From Rhynchonema sp. JSB1_4 (taxonomy: Eukaryota; Nematoda; Chromadorea; Monhysterida; Xyalidae): DNA of 64,000 nucleotides. The position numbers and the translations under genes are program-made. Shown here in pieces: positions 1-11,584 of the stretch. The notes beneath the pieces were generated by a model that did no database searches, was not told the origin of the DNA, and saw nothing but the letters and a program-made list of their open reading frames with translations. Numbering within the stretch: position 1 is the stretch's first letter; each line of letters begins with the position of its first letter. The DNA lies in NCBI GenBank assembly GCA_030248065.1, contig JASAMV010000660.1:1-64000 (forward strand), in the 5' to 3' direction.

Positions 1-315
1 GTATGTTAAACATGTTTGGGCATTTTCTGAACCGAGTAAATTGTGAAAGCAAACTTGGCTCACTGTCACATCAATTGGGGCTAATTCAGTTGGCGAGCCA
101 AGCCCGCAAGGATGGGGAAAAAGAGATGAGCCCAAACATCGCACGCGTAGAACTTTATCCACACGAAGCTTTCTCATAGTTTATGATACGGTTATGATGC
201 ATTGTGTAAGTGTGATCATTTATATGACAGTTGCAGAATAGAAAATTCGTTACAATACAAAAATTGCGAACAGGATCATTTAGCAACTTTTGACTTGAGA
301 ATAAGACACAAATCA
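1..315. other. intergenic, no feature seen
   Basis: This is the DNA beyond the stop codon of the SMYD-like gene, which is transcribed leftward. I see no splice-consistent coding exon, RNA gene or repeat in it. It probably holds the 3' UTR of that gene. Confidence 0.5.
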
Positions 316-2656
316 TCAATTTTTCTTTCTGCATCTTCCGACCAGTTCCACAGCTTCAGTCACTCTTTCGTGTCTTGCACCAAATACAAACGTCACATTT
401 GCTACAAAATCCGGTCCCAGAATCTCGAGAGCTTTGTCGAAGTGCTGAGCATTGTACGCGCACTTGGCAGCATTCCAGGTCTTTACGATCAAATACGGGT
501 CCCTGGCGCGACAGTAATGTTTCACAGCACTCAACACTTTACAGCCATACGTTGTGGCTTCGGGGAATTTCTGAAGTTTAGCACACACATGCATGCACTG
601 GTCATACAGTCGCAACAGGTTCAGGTTGTAGGGATGTAAGACGTTGTCGACCACCTGGAGAACGTTTGAAAAAATCAATGAATGCACCTCTTTTGAAAGA
701 AAATTGGCAAAATTCTCACCGAAATTGTTTTCGTGGTCAATTGATACAATTTATCGTCGTCCACATTCCTGCTCGCAATTGTTTCCAACACTGACTGTGC
801 CATTTGCACGGCCATACGTGCTGTGGACAATTGGTCCTTGCTCGGAACGAGATGGCATTCGTTGCAAGAGGCGCTTGGCGAATCAGGCACAAAGTGACCA
901 GTGCACGATCCTGAGGTTAGCAAGTGAAATTAGACAATCTAGTCATCTATGCTGTGGTTGGACCACCCAACGGGTGCCACTCAAGCCGCGAAACGAGTGC
1001 AATTCTTCACTGATTTCGCACGTTGATGTCAGCCCAGCTGCATCTCGCTTTGCCCAGATAATGCTTGTGACCTCGTGCTGCAGTGCGCCTGGGACACGGT
1101 TCCAGTAATAGTGTCTGGTTGCCAAAAAAACTATAAAGAACAACAAGTTCCATTCAACTAACCACCATTCTGACATTTCGCAATCGGTTCCGTTGGATCA
1201 CCAGTGCACCGTTGACAAGCGCAGTCGAAGTAATACGAGGTGCGAACGTCCAACTGTCGTTCTGCTTTGGGTCGCAGTTCGTTGACGTATGAGTGGGTGT
1301 ATGTGCGCCAGTTCGAGTCGGCACCGGAAGATTGTGGTGGCGTATCTGGGAAGAAAAGTTCAGCCGTAGCTCAAAAGAAATTTTGGTCTCACAGAAAGCG
1401 AAGATCGGCCACGGCCACCCGACAGAATATTTATGGTTAATTTCTGTGCAAAACACGAAGTGGCACATGGTAGACGGCTGCTGATTGATGTTTCTGACCT
1501 TCTGTAAGGGCAGCGGTATTAAGCTTGCTCACATGGGAATCAAATGTGAACTAAAAACAAAACAAAAATCTACTCACCCTTCCTATCAGGCACAATCAAT
1601 GTGCACTGTACACCCGTACACACCATTCTGCCAGTGGGTGCACAACTGTGATCGAATCGACTCAATGACACGTACAGGCCGACACCGATTTGTGACAGGG
1701 AATTGTTGAGTACTGCTAGTGCGTTGCAACGACATCGTGCGTACACCATGTAGACCGTGTGAGGGTGAAGCTGCAATCGCTACGTTTGTGGGCGGGGTTG
1801 GTTACTTGACTAATTGGTTAATTCGCACGGACGATTACGTGGTGCACCGCCTGTCTGGGGAAGCCGGTCAAAGCGCGCAACAACTAACATGCTGCACAAA
1901 TAGCTCATGTTTGACACGCACAAATGTATCGACCTAATTCTAATTCTATGTATTCTAATCTCTCAGATGGCCAAGCGAAATCGTGGTTACCAACCTCTTT
2001 CAACGAGTCCGTCTTGTCGTGTTTTCCAACAAAACTCGCAAAATGCTCCCAAAATTGAGCAAAATGCTTTCGACCGGTCTCGATGGTGAGAATATGTTTC
2101 GAATGCGTTTCGAGCGCCTCAAAATTACGACCGTCGGTTTTTCTGGACCGACATTCGCGGTTGAGATTGAAAAGGTCGAGTAATCGACAGACAAGGCGAA
2201 CGTCGTCGTTGGGAATGCAGCCTGGCGTTACTGGAATTAGGACCGGAACACAACATCGAAATTAGTTTTTTGCCGTTTTTACGCAGGAACCGAAACAGTC
2301 TCTTAATGTGAAAAATAATTTTAAAAAACACTCCTTTCACGTGTTTGCAGGTCTGACTGGTATGGGATCCGCTCATACCCACTGTGGGCAGTGGACAAAG
2401 TTTTCAGCCCCTAGTTTTTTCCAAGAAAGTTTTACTAGCCGCCCTGAATCCGCCTGCATTCGCCTTTGTGCAGTATCCAATCTTGTTTCTGACATGCGGA
2501 AGTGCAATAATGCACACATTTGCACCGTGTGCAACGTTGCAGCGGATGTTTCGCACTGCCCTGTTTAGCGCAGACACTGCAATATTCGTCCAGTTGGTTG
2601 GTATCCAAGGCCCAGGCCAGTGGAGTCTCACTCAGGTATGCAGGTGCGCTGTCCAT
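316..2656 (-). CDS. SMYD: SMYD-type SET/MYND protein lysine methyltransferase
   Basis: Predicted SAM-dependent protein lysine methyltransferase of the SMYD2/3 type. Exons on the minus strand: 2656 to about 2450 (MYND zinc finger with the C4-C2HC spacing, ending HYCTSACQKQDWILHKGEC), 2142-1995, 1770-1578, 1345-1163, 910-720 and 654-316. Exons 2-6 keep one frame and end at a stop. The third exon carries the SET core: QIGVGLYVSLSRFDHSCAPT matches the SMYD3 GVGLYPS..NHSC block, with the usual NHSC read as DHSC. The next exon has the post-SET cysteines FDCACQRC. The last two exons form the helical TPR-like C-terminal lobe. The junction between exons 1 and 2 is unresolved; a roughly 24-nt microexon near 2350-2380 would keep frame. 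The GEELTISY-like segment of the SET domain is not visible. A T-rich CAG lies 23 nt upstream of the ATG. Transcription is co-directional with UCHL5, 381 bp away. Confidence 0.85.
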
Positions 2657-3037
2657 GTACCCTGTTTCTTATTTTAGTCCTGAAACGCAGTTCAACAATA
2701 AAAATGTCAAAAAAATCCAAAATTCCGACGCAGATAAACCCGACTGGGTGGGGCGACTGCAGGCCCAAACGGCTAAAAAAAATAAATGATACAATTTCAA
2801 ACAGTCTTTTTACAGCACGACAATCTCGAGTACATAACACCCAGTAACAGTAGGATATATACCCGATCAAAACAACACACCACAAGTAAACGGAACTGTA
2901 ATGGGAAGACAAAACTGTTCAGTATTACTGTGACGACTACACTACAAACACTATCATAATAACAGAAATACAATAAAGCATAAAGCCAACAAAAATGGGC
3001 AACAACTACAACCTAACGTGGAGTATCAGTTTCATCA

Positions 3038-6000
3038 TTATGCAGTTGACGTTTCGGTCTTCTTTTCCGTAGTGGCAGCCTTGGCTTTAGTTTTCTCTTC
3101 GGCCTAAAAACAGAAATATACGGCTTGTTTTACAGCAATGAATTAAAAAAACAAGCAATAGTGCAATTTATCAAAACAATCAAAAACCTGTTGCACGAGT
3201 TTCACCAGTTTTCCCTCCTTTGCCAGACATCGCATCAATTCAACAATAAACGGCACGTAATTGTGTCGTCGACGGGCGTTTTCCACATGAAAATTACAAT
3301 TTACATCATAAAAAAGATAAAATTGTCTATATCCAGCAAAATCTCACCCTAAATGTCTGGCGTTTTTCGTCTTCTTGATCGATTAGTGCCTGCAGGCGAC
3401 AAATCTCGCTAGCTGCTTCTTCCGGACTCAAAGTCTGAAAAATACCGATGATCTCACTAGCAACTCCCATTGTCAGTGCCTATCGATCAATAAATACAAA
3501 ATCAATCACAACCAAAACATCGCAAACCTCTGCAATTTGTTTCAACTGATTCTGATAGGTGCTCTTTCGGTCCGAAATTACCGCCATCAAATTGAAATGG
3601 ATCTCGCCTTCGCTGTACCTGTTTGTTTGAGGTCATATGGATCCGTGGACTTTATTTATTGAAGAGTTTTACTTTTGGTGAGTACTATTATGATCACGCT
3701 TAACAGAGCAAATTTAAAAGTCCAGGAAACCAAAAACATTTGTGGTTAGGCGGCTGTGTATCAATGTTAACAAAAAATCAAAAATAATCTGAACATTAGA
3801 CATCACGTAATACTACCACAAAACAGCGCACCAACTTTTGTATCCTCTTCTCAATCACCGGTCGAACGACCTGCAGCCAATCCTGTCCCTCGTCAACTTT
3901 GCCCAGTTTCACCGGTCCCTCCAACAGTCCATCCAGTTCGTACACATGACCACCGATGGGCAGATAGGTGATGAAATGGAAGTTGTCGTCCTTCTCGCTG
4001 CTGAAATATTGGCATGGCCGATTATATGGCAGTTCAAACCTTACGATGAGAAGCGATGGTTTAGTTCATGGTTTGTTAGAGAACATAATATGCAGTTTGC
4101 ATTCTTTGTGATGTGATGATCATCAGGAGCCGTATTTTCTGCCAATAAAACGAATCTTCAAAAAAGTGGTTAGAGTTTCTAATATCATTCAAGAATATTC
4201 AGGAGCACAGCACAAGAAAGTGGACGTACATACGTATAGTCCAGCCACGAACTCATGAGACGACTTATTTTGAAGTTGACTTCTACGGATCCAATAATGT
4301 TCCGGTTCCACGTATTTCGGAAATGAAAGAAAGAGAAACGCATGTATTTTTAAAAACAAGCTCTCCACCTCGGTGCTTACATTCCCTTTTACTCCCAAAA
4401 CATCTGTGTGTTGAACGGCGTTGCTGTTCGCGTAAACACGCAACAAATTGAGGTCAGCCAGCTGGAACTTGTCATCATGTCTATCGGCCCGATCTCTTTC
4501 CTTTGTTTGCGAAAACACGCGTAACCGGCGCATTTTTTAGTCTGACCAAGCGTTTTAAAAAGAGTCGTCTCATGAGCACGTGGCTAGACTATACAGCAAG
4601 CATCAACATGTTAACTAACGCGTGTGATTGATCCACTTCATACAATGTTTGTCGCGCAAAACTGTTGTGCACTGAACGAATCGGCTCGCTATTCGACAGC
4701 GCGAGACCACGATCCTGAAAGTTTTATGTTTTTTGAACAAAAGGCCATTACAATGTTTTGCCATGGACAGAAAACGACAATAAACCCTACTGCAGGTTGA
4801 AATCCACGCGTGAAATCACGAAATTCTGTCAGAATACTGCCCAACGTAATCTCGCTGTTCTCACTGTTCAACAACATGTTCACAATGGCTTGTGTCGCAC
4901 ACGCATTTTGGATAACCTGAAAAAACAACGAGAAAATTGTGGGCGATAAAATCACAGCTGCTGTATCAGACGAGCAGCAGGAAATGCTTCACGCACTCCG
5001 TAGCAAGTATTCAATGCATACAGTGATCTCCGTCAGATTTGCGCTTCTAACAACCAGGGATCGGCTATCCGGTATCGGATTTTTTCATGAACTATTGGGT
5101 CTCGGCATTTGGCAAGTATCGGCTGTCAGTAGGGTTAGAGGTCGGGGGGGTACCCGACACCCGACAGCCGACACCCGACATCTGGAAGTACCCGACACCC
5201 GACATCTGAGAAAAAAAGCCGACACCCGACACCCGACAGTTGCAAAAAAAACCCGACACCCGACATCTAGTTTTTGAAAAAAACCCGACACCCGACACCT
5301 GTTTTTGGACCAAAAACAGGCAAATTTTTGCTCATTTGCATCATTAGTGCAATTTTTTGGCTCAAATTACTGAACTCAAGTATTTTCACACGAAATAAAC
5401 ACCAAAATATCACATTCTGCGTCTTCGGAAACATTTGGTTCGAAGAAAATTTTCTCTCAAAATTCTTCTCTCATCAAAACTTATGTTTTGAACCCTAAGT
5501 GTCGGGTGTCGGCTGTCGGGTCCAAAAAAACCCGACACCCGACATCTAGAGGTACCCTACACCCGACACCTACACTTTTTTGGCACCCGACATCTCTCTA
5601 TCGGGGCTCTATCGCCACCGCGTCCGGATGCGGTCAACGGGATGTATATGGCGATGTCTCGTTCGATACGCATTCACGTCAGCCTGGGGACGCCAGCCAC
5701 GTCGCTAAATGGTGGTACACGGAAGTGACGGACAATCACCAACCCACCATCTGTTCTGGGCTGTTGACAATATGGACTGATCCCAATATGCGCCCTCTGA
5801 GCCCGACATTTGTCGTTTGACGAGGACGAGGATTAATGCATAATTTTCAGTTCTGTTAACATGTCCTGTGATCTGTCCTGATGTCCGTGATCTTTCTCTC
5901 TCCTTGGCGCTTTTTGTAGCTTTTATTTGCTGTGGTTTTGTTATAACCAGTGTTGTAACTATTTTCATTTCCGTAATTGTCCCACCCGGTCTTGTAACTT

Positions 6001-6522
6001 TGCTTCTATCACTAATTTACGTGCATGGTTTTATGCGTCACTGAGAGCAATAAACCAACCAACATCTCTCTAACCCTAGCTGTCAGATATCGGTATTCCT
6101 CTTGATACCGATCCCTAACAACCACAAACAATCAATAAAAACACCAAACCAACCTGTTGGGCAAAGAAAATGTTGTCGTCATGGACAATAGACCCTGAAG
6201 GCTCGTCACCCGGTCGCCATTTGAACAAGAACACAAGACCGTGAACTGGCCTGAAGTCGAACAAATATGTCAACATGTTAAGCTTCCGAACAAAAATCAA
6301 ACTTGCAGACCTGAGATCAGCAAATGCACTGTCATCCAGACTGTACAACTCCTCGATTTGCACGCCAGTACAGCCTGGAAACAACAGAACAGCATAGCAT
6401 AAAAAACAACAAACTAAGATCAAAAAAATCACAAAAATAAACAAACCGAAACCGCGAATGAGTTCACTGAATACTCCGGGATCACTTTCGATCAAGCACC
6501 AATTGCCCGCTGGATTTGACAT
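3038..6522 (-). CDS. UCHL5: Ubiquitin C-terminal hydrolase UCHL5/UCH37
   Basis: Cysteine deubiquitinase that trims ubiquitin at the 26S proteasome (via RPN13) and also occurs in INO80 complexes. Ten exons: 6522-6447, 6374-6311, 6250-6154, 4916-4791, 4714-4620, 4000-3836, 3618-3528, 3434-3348, 3286-3188 and 3103-3038. Together they give 321 aa against 329 in human. The N-terminus GNWCLIESDPGVFSELIRGF and the block VHGLVFLFKWRPGDEPSGS are family hallmarks. By alignment the catalytic residues are Cys85 (QNACATQA), His161 (NFHF) and Asp176 (YELDG), with the oxyanion Gln near 78-79. The C-terminal ULD-like tail has the conserved VENARRRHNY and ends in a Lys/Thr-rich stretch. The 1.24-kb intron 3 holds a transposon with a 9-bp target duplication. 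The acceptor of exon 9 reads CAT rather than CAG (see findings). All other exon phases close. Confidence 0.95.
5057..6115. mobile_element. Foldback DNA transposon with 9-bp target duplication (MULE-like)
   Basis: The element starts GGGATCGG and ends CCGATCCC, and is flanked by identical 9-bp copies TAACAACCA at 5048-5056 and 6116-6124. Sub-terminal inverted similarity continues inward: CTGTCAGTAGGGTTAGAG on the left against the inverse of CTCTAACCCTAGCTGTCAG on the right. The interior has arrays of CCCGACACCCGACA-like units at about 5140-5310 and 5500-5600, and a unique block from 5610 to 5980. A 9-bp duplication fits Mutator-like elements best. No transposase is visible, so it is non-autonomous. 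It sits in intron 3 of UCHL5. Confidence 0.8.
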
Positions 6523-7231
6523 TTTGCAAAAAACACCTTGACGAAAACCAGGAATAAATTGAAATGAGTCATGAAATTGAATGAATGAAATTGCAAATGA
6601 GTCAGGTAATAAAAAGCGATAGAACGCGCTTTGCCGTCAAACCAAACAATTGCAAAACGATTTTCAGAGTTTATGCAGAGTGCGGGATCTAACTAGAAGT
6701 AGTCAGCCACGAAACAAACAAGAATGCGTATAGAATAGAAAAATTCAAACGAACGAAAACAACAAAAGTAGTGAAGTCGGTGGGCAAAAACAACGACAAT
6801 GCAGAGCTCACAATCAAATCACAATTGAGCTGCTTGCCGAACGATAATGTCATCTTTTATCAGATCGTGACCGTTTGCTCGACGGACTTCGACTTCTGCT
6901 GCTACGATCCCGTCTGCAACGAAAAATGTCTCTGTATTGGTTCGACAAGAATTGAGCTTCATGGTATCAAATCGCCGGATTCGTCTGGATTACCGCAAAA
7001 ACTGACAAAAATCCCGAATAAATAATCTTACGCATAATTCGGGGCACATTAAAATGTTTTGCATCCGCGACTGGAAGACCAGCTATTTGTTACCAACACC
7101 CCCAGTAGTTTTCATACGCTGGTCAAAAGTGCTGCTTCTATGCAACAACTCAACCGCATGCGCACAGAATACGAAAACAAATCACGAAACCAGCAAACCT
7201 CACCGACATCGAACATTCGAAAATTTTAGAC
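6523..7231. other. intergenic between UCHL5 and PRPF38B
   Basis: This should contain the UCHL5 5' region and the PRPF38B 3' region, both on the minus strand. Short ORFs on the plus strand here (for example 6771-7025) have no family resemblance and no splice context. I see no repeat or RNA gene. Confidence 0.5.
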
Positions 7232-9862
7232 TCAGCTGATAAAGAAGAGATTTATCCCATCAGACATTAACATCGAGCTTACGAAACTGAAAGCTGTGAC
7301 AAAAAAATACCGAACTGTGAGGACCACACACTTTTTATTGGTTGCCTTGCGCGGACATCTGATTTTGTGTTTTATGCAATGATGATGTCTGCGATGATGC
7401 TTGCACTTGTAGAATTCACCCTGCGTCTTTTTCTGATCGCGATGACGCGACGAACCGTGTGGCTCGGCGTGATGACCACGATGGCTGGATGAATGAGAAA
7501 ATCAATAAATTTACACCCGGCGGAATCAGCCTTCAGCAATCGATCCGGTCCAATCGTGTGTTTGCCTTGCGCATGTGACTGGCACTATGCTGGTGGAAAT
7601 CGACAGCATGAGTAAATCTTGATGGATACCGCAAAGGCAAAGTCACGTCCACAGGGCACTATAATACCATACCAATCAACGTGATTGGTACTGGCCTGGC
7701 CTATGATGTACTTGAATGGTTGGTTTATTGCGTCGACTCGACACCCACTCAAAAATAACGGAAGAAGATCATGTGCTATGTGGAATAAGCATAATTACAC
7801 GACCGGATGTGAGATTTACGGAAGTAAAAATAAATACAAAGCAGGGAGTGGAATTACGTAATAACGTACCGAGATCGCGAGCCTTCTCTGGTCGAACGAT
7901 CTCGATCCCGAGACCGATCGCGCGAACTTCGATCTCGATCTCTGTCCCGATCCCTCGACTCTCTGGAAGGCACGAAAATGATGTCTCCTCAAAATGTTTC
8001 AGAAATGAGAATAATAATAAACAGAAAGTATTTTATTCACAAATAAACCACCAAAAAAATTAATAATTTACTTTTTCTCCGTGTCGATTTCGACTCTCGC
8101 CTCCTCTGCCGCGGCTTCGGCACGCATCTGCTGTTCGGCCTTGTTGGTTTTGCGCCGAAGTTCAATGAATTTCTGCTCGATTTCTTTCTGAATAGTAAGT
8201 TTTCAGTCAGATTGATTTTGGATGAGTGGCGTTCGTTATTGTTTGGTTTGCTTCCTGGTTGATATTGGGTGCCATCAGTACACTTTCCAAGTCTCAAAAG
8301 ACCGAATCTGCACAGCATCCACCCAGGCACAAAATCGGTCAAATTTGAGACAAACAAATGTAAAACAATGAGCGAAACGAAGTATCTGAATCAAGCCCAC
8401 CTGAATGGGCACAGGTATGCGCGGGAACAACGTTGCGTACCAATCCAGTTTCGTCAACAATATTTTCACCATTTGACCAACAGTCATCATATCGCCGCCA
8501 CCAGCCTTGGGGTCCAAATTTTCATCGTCATCTGAAAACGTATAAGATTTTTGTACTTTTTTAATTTCAAGTTCGGCAACTTGATGAGTTCAATTCCAGA
8601 CGAAGGGGCGCTATAAACAGCTGAGTTCAATACGTGAAAAAACTCACCTAAATACGGCTCGTACCATTCCCACAGATCGGACGGAGGTTGACAATAACTG
8701 AAAGAAAATCACACATTGTCTATCTGGCCATTGAGCCCAGGTCAAACTGTACCTAACGACCTAACGCACATCTCTGACGCACATTTAGTGAATTTAATTT
8801 TCCTTCCATTTTTAGCTCACGAGAGTTGCTGGAAGAGCCTATCTTCGTCGAGAAGAGAGCTGTTTTCAATACGAAAACCTGATCTTTGAACCTGCTGTTC
8901 CATTTTCCATTTATCGCTCACTCGCAAAATGTGCATCACAAAACACAATCATCAATCAGTATTATAGAACCCACCGAATGTACATGAATCCGAGGCCGCG
9001 AACAAAAGGCGCACCCTGATAGTTCAACATGGCGATGAGTTGTTTGCGTGACAAATGCATGGCGAAACATTTGAACAGGAGGCAATACGCCGAACTCACC
9101 ACGCCGCCCGCACCGACGCCACGCACCTGGCAAATTATTTTTGATGCAGCGCTCAGACTTTACGGCAGGCTACACAATCAAATAATGAAACGCTACAGTA
9201 TTTTGTTCCACAAAAAGTACCAAACAAACCACGGACGTATCCTACCGACCTGGCCACACATGCCGGTCATGCCCGTCACTTTGCGTGTGCCGCGCTCCCA
9301 TGGTTCCAGATGGGTGACCTAAAACATTACATCCGTGTGCACGGTGCAGAATAGAACTTAAAATAGTGCAACGAAACATAAAAATGTAGTGGTGGTGGCG
9401 CTAACATTGTAATAGATTTCGTCACAGACTTGATGAAAAGTCGACAACTCGGTCAGTTGCGTTTTGTAGTATGGTGACGAAACGACGTTCTGAAATACGT
9501 ACATACTAAATATGTGCACAATTAAGAATCATTTGACACACTTGACCAGGCTTCGTTACACGAAACCCCAGCCCGGCACCAGGGACCCCAAATTTTCTTT
9601 ATTTTAGAAGGTTCGCTTCTCACATCTCGTCCAAATTTCACGACGCAAGAAACCCATGGAAAGAGGTTATAGCGCAAAACGCAAAACAAACCTGAAGAAC
9701 CAGACTGTTCATGTTCATTGTGCCTTTGTCTCCCCAGATCGGCAGTACATTATTCGACTTAGTGACACGCTGGATTGGCGGTATTGCTTCGTCGTAGGTT
9801 TGTTCATCATCGTAAAATGTCTCCAATCCTTCGCCTAAATCCGCGAACGCTTGAGCGTCCAT
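7232..9862 (-). CDS. PRPF38B: Pre-mRNA-splicing factor 38B (PRP38 family, RS tail)
   Basis: Spliceosomal PRP38-family protein, nuclear. Exons: 9862-9692, 9489-9406, 9318-9250, 9126-8975, 8697-8648, 8531-8401, 8187-8072, 7962-7870 and 7484 to about 7232; the frame closes at 372 aa. Diagnostic blocks are NNVLPIWGDKGTMNMN, VTHLEPWERGTRKVTG, MTGMCGQVRGVGAGGVVSSA, GLGFMYIRYCQPPSDLWEWY and KLDWYATLFPRIPVPIQ, all strongly conserved with human PRPF38B. Exon 8 encodes an alternating Arg/Asp/Ser stretch (ESRDRDRDRDRSS), the start of the RS-like tail. The last exon is His/Arg-rich (HRGHHAEPHGSSRHRDQ). The 3' end is uncertain: an AATAAA at 7339-7334 lies upstream of the predicted stop, so the real last exon may differ. 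The tail is much shorter than in vertebrates. Confidence 0.93.
7334..7339 (-). terminator. possible poly(A) signal AATAAA for PRPF38B
   Basis: A minus-strand AATAAA lies inside the last exon as modelled. If it is used, the coding region must end earlier than 7232, which would require a different frame or splice choice for the last exon. Confidence 0.35.
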
Positions 9863-10126
9863 TTTTCGGCTTGGTTTGCTTTTTCTTGATTCAAATTGAC
9901 CGCTGGGTGTTTGCTCCCGAGCAGCAAATTTAGTTGGCTCGATGTCCGACGCCGACGGTTGACAAGTTAGTTAAAGAACACGATAAAATGGTGTCTTCTG
10001 AAGCAGTTCGTGGCATTTTCGTCAACCGTACCTGAGCGCGGGGGCCCACACACCGTACCGGCGAGGAGGAGGGAGATATCGTGCCTTTGTGGGGAGGGGA
10101 CCCCAGCCACGCACTGCACATGCACT

Positions 10127-10515
10127 CAGTGTAGTTCCTGGTCCGGAGAGGGAACAGGCGGCGCCTGTTAGGCGGTACCCCTTTTTTTCGGAGGGGGTAC
10201 CCACCTGGTGGGGAAAGGGGGTGAGGACCCAAATTTGGAGAAAAGTCATTTTTGAGGTCGAAAATTTGACTCATTTTTGCCCCTTTTTGGAAAAAAGCTC
10301 TCAATAAAAAGGGTGTTTTGGCGATTTTTGACGACATTGACCTAAAAATGACTCATTTTATGCCTAAAAATGCCTATTTTAGGCCCAAACTTGCCTATTT
10401 TAGGCAAAAATTTAGGGAGCAGACGTACCCGGAGGGGGAACAGTGGGGCAGGCCTACCATGGAGGGGAACAGACGTACCCGAGGGGGGACCCCCCTCCCC
10501 CCAGGAACTACACTG
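10127..10515. mobile_element. hAT-like MITE, family CAGTGTAG, copy A
   Basis: The terminal inverted repeats are CAGTGTAGTTCCTGG and CCAGGAACTACACTG. A perfect 8-bp target duplication CATGCACT lies at 10119-10126 and 10516-10523. TIRs starting CAGTG and an 8-bp duplication are hAT features. The 389-bp element has no coding capacity. It is the best-preserved copy in the window and defines the family; relatives are at 10824-11584, 12577-12924, 44634-45041 and 46063-46359. Confidence 0.88.
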
Positions 10516-10823
10516 CATGCACTCGACCATAAACGTTGCACATATTAAGATGTCTTATACAAGAACTTGACTTTACGACGCCCAAATGAGGACTTTCAAA
10601 TTGGGGGTCCTTTTTTGTGGGGCACGGTGCAGTATACACCAGAGATTAGGATGACTGACCAAAACTCCGGCCGGGCCTGGCCAGATTTAAAAGTCCAAAA
10701 TCGCGGTCCGTGCAAAATTTTCTTGGGGAACCATGTTTATGTTTTTGTGATTCGGTGTCTGTAAACTGGGTCCAATATGGGTCACACGAAAGATGTGCAC
10801 ATGCTCTAGCTCTGCGCACATCC

Positions 10824-11584
10824 TTTTTTTCGGAGGGGGAACAGACGTACCCACCTGGGGGGGAAGGGGGGGACGGACCCGGAAGGGGGGGGAGGACCCA
10901 AATTTGGAGAAAAGTCATTTTTTGAGGTCGAAAATTTGGCTCATTTTTGCCCCTTTTAGGAAAAAAGTCTCAATAAAAAGGGTACCGTAAAACCTAAAAT
11001 ACAAGGGGGGCTGTATTTTTTCACTGACCCCTTTTAGGGGGGCTGTATTTTTGGGGGGCTCTATTTTTGGGGGGGGGCTGTATTTTTTCGCTGCCCAAAA
11101 TCTCAAAAAATGTTCCCAAAAATGCCCCTCAAATGGAGTTCTGTCAGGGTGTTACTGGTCATTATTGAGTGTTTTTAGGTGCAGATCTTCCATAAAAGGC
11201 TTTACGTCATCATATACTCAACCACAAACGTTGTACATAATTGTGTCGTATACAAGAACGACCCCCAAGCGGGGAATTCCAAGTTGGGGGGGCTGTATTT
11301 TTGGGGGGGCTCTATTTTTTCACTGACCCCGTTTAGGGGGGGCTGTATTTTTGGGGGGGCTCTATTTTAGGGAATACGGTATTTTGGCGATTTTTGACGA
11401 CATTGACTGACCTAAAAATCACTCATTTTATGCCTAAAAATGCCTATTTTAGGCCAAAATTTGTCTATCTTAGGTAAAAATTGGGGGAGCAAACGTACCC
11501 GGAGGGGGAACAGTGGGGCAGGCGTACCATGGAGGGGGAACAGACGTACCCGAGGGGGGCCCCCTCCCCCCAGGAACTACACTG
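10824..11584. mobile_element. hAT-like MITE, copy B, left-truncated and interrupted
   Basis: The sequence follows copy A closely but lacks the left TIR; the sequence before 10824 is unrelated. It is interrupted by a TA-flanked element at 10985-11379, after which the copy resumes exactly where it broke off. The right TIR CCAGGAACTACACTG ends at 11584. Confidence 0.78.
10985..11379. mobile_element. TA-flanked foldback MITE (Tc1/mariner-like) inside MITE copy B
   Basis: The element begins CCGTAAAACCTAAAATA and ends TATTTTAGGGAATACGG, flanked by TA on both sides (10983-10984 and 11380-11381). Other copies of the host MITE read AAAAAGGGTATTTTGGCG across this point, so the empty site has a single TA. 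That is direct evidence for insertion with TA duplication. The interior is rich in GGGGGGCTGTATTTTT units in both orientations. Confidence 0.8.

Noticed and set aside
4189..4533. 114-aa minus-strand frame between UCHL5 exons
   Set aside because: No similarity to UCHL5 or any family I know; exons 4714-4620 and 4000-3836 join in phase without it.
5140..5600. CCCGACACC arrays as a CRISPR-like repeat
   Set aside because: The units are directly adjacent and irregular, with no unique spacers of constant length, in a eukaryotic transposon.
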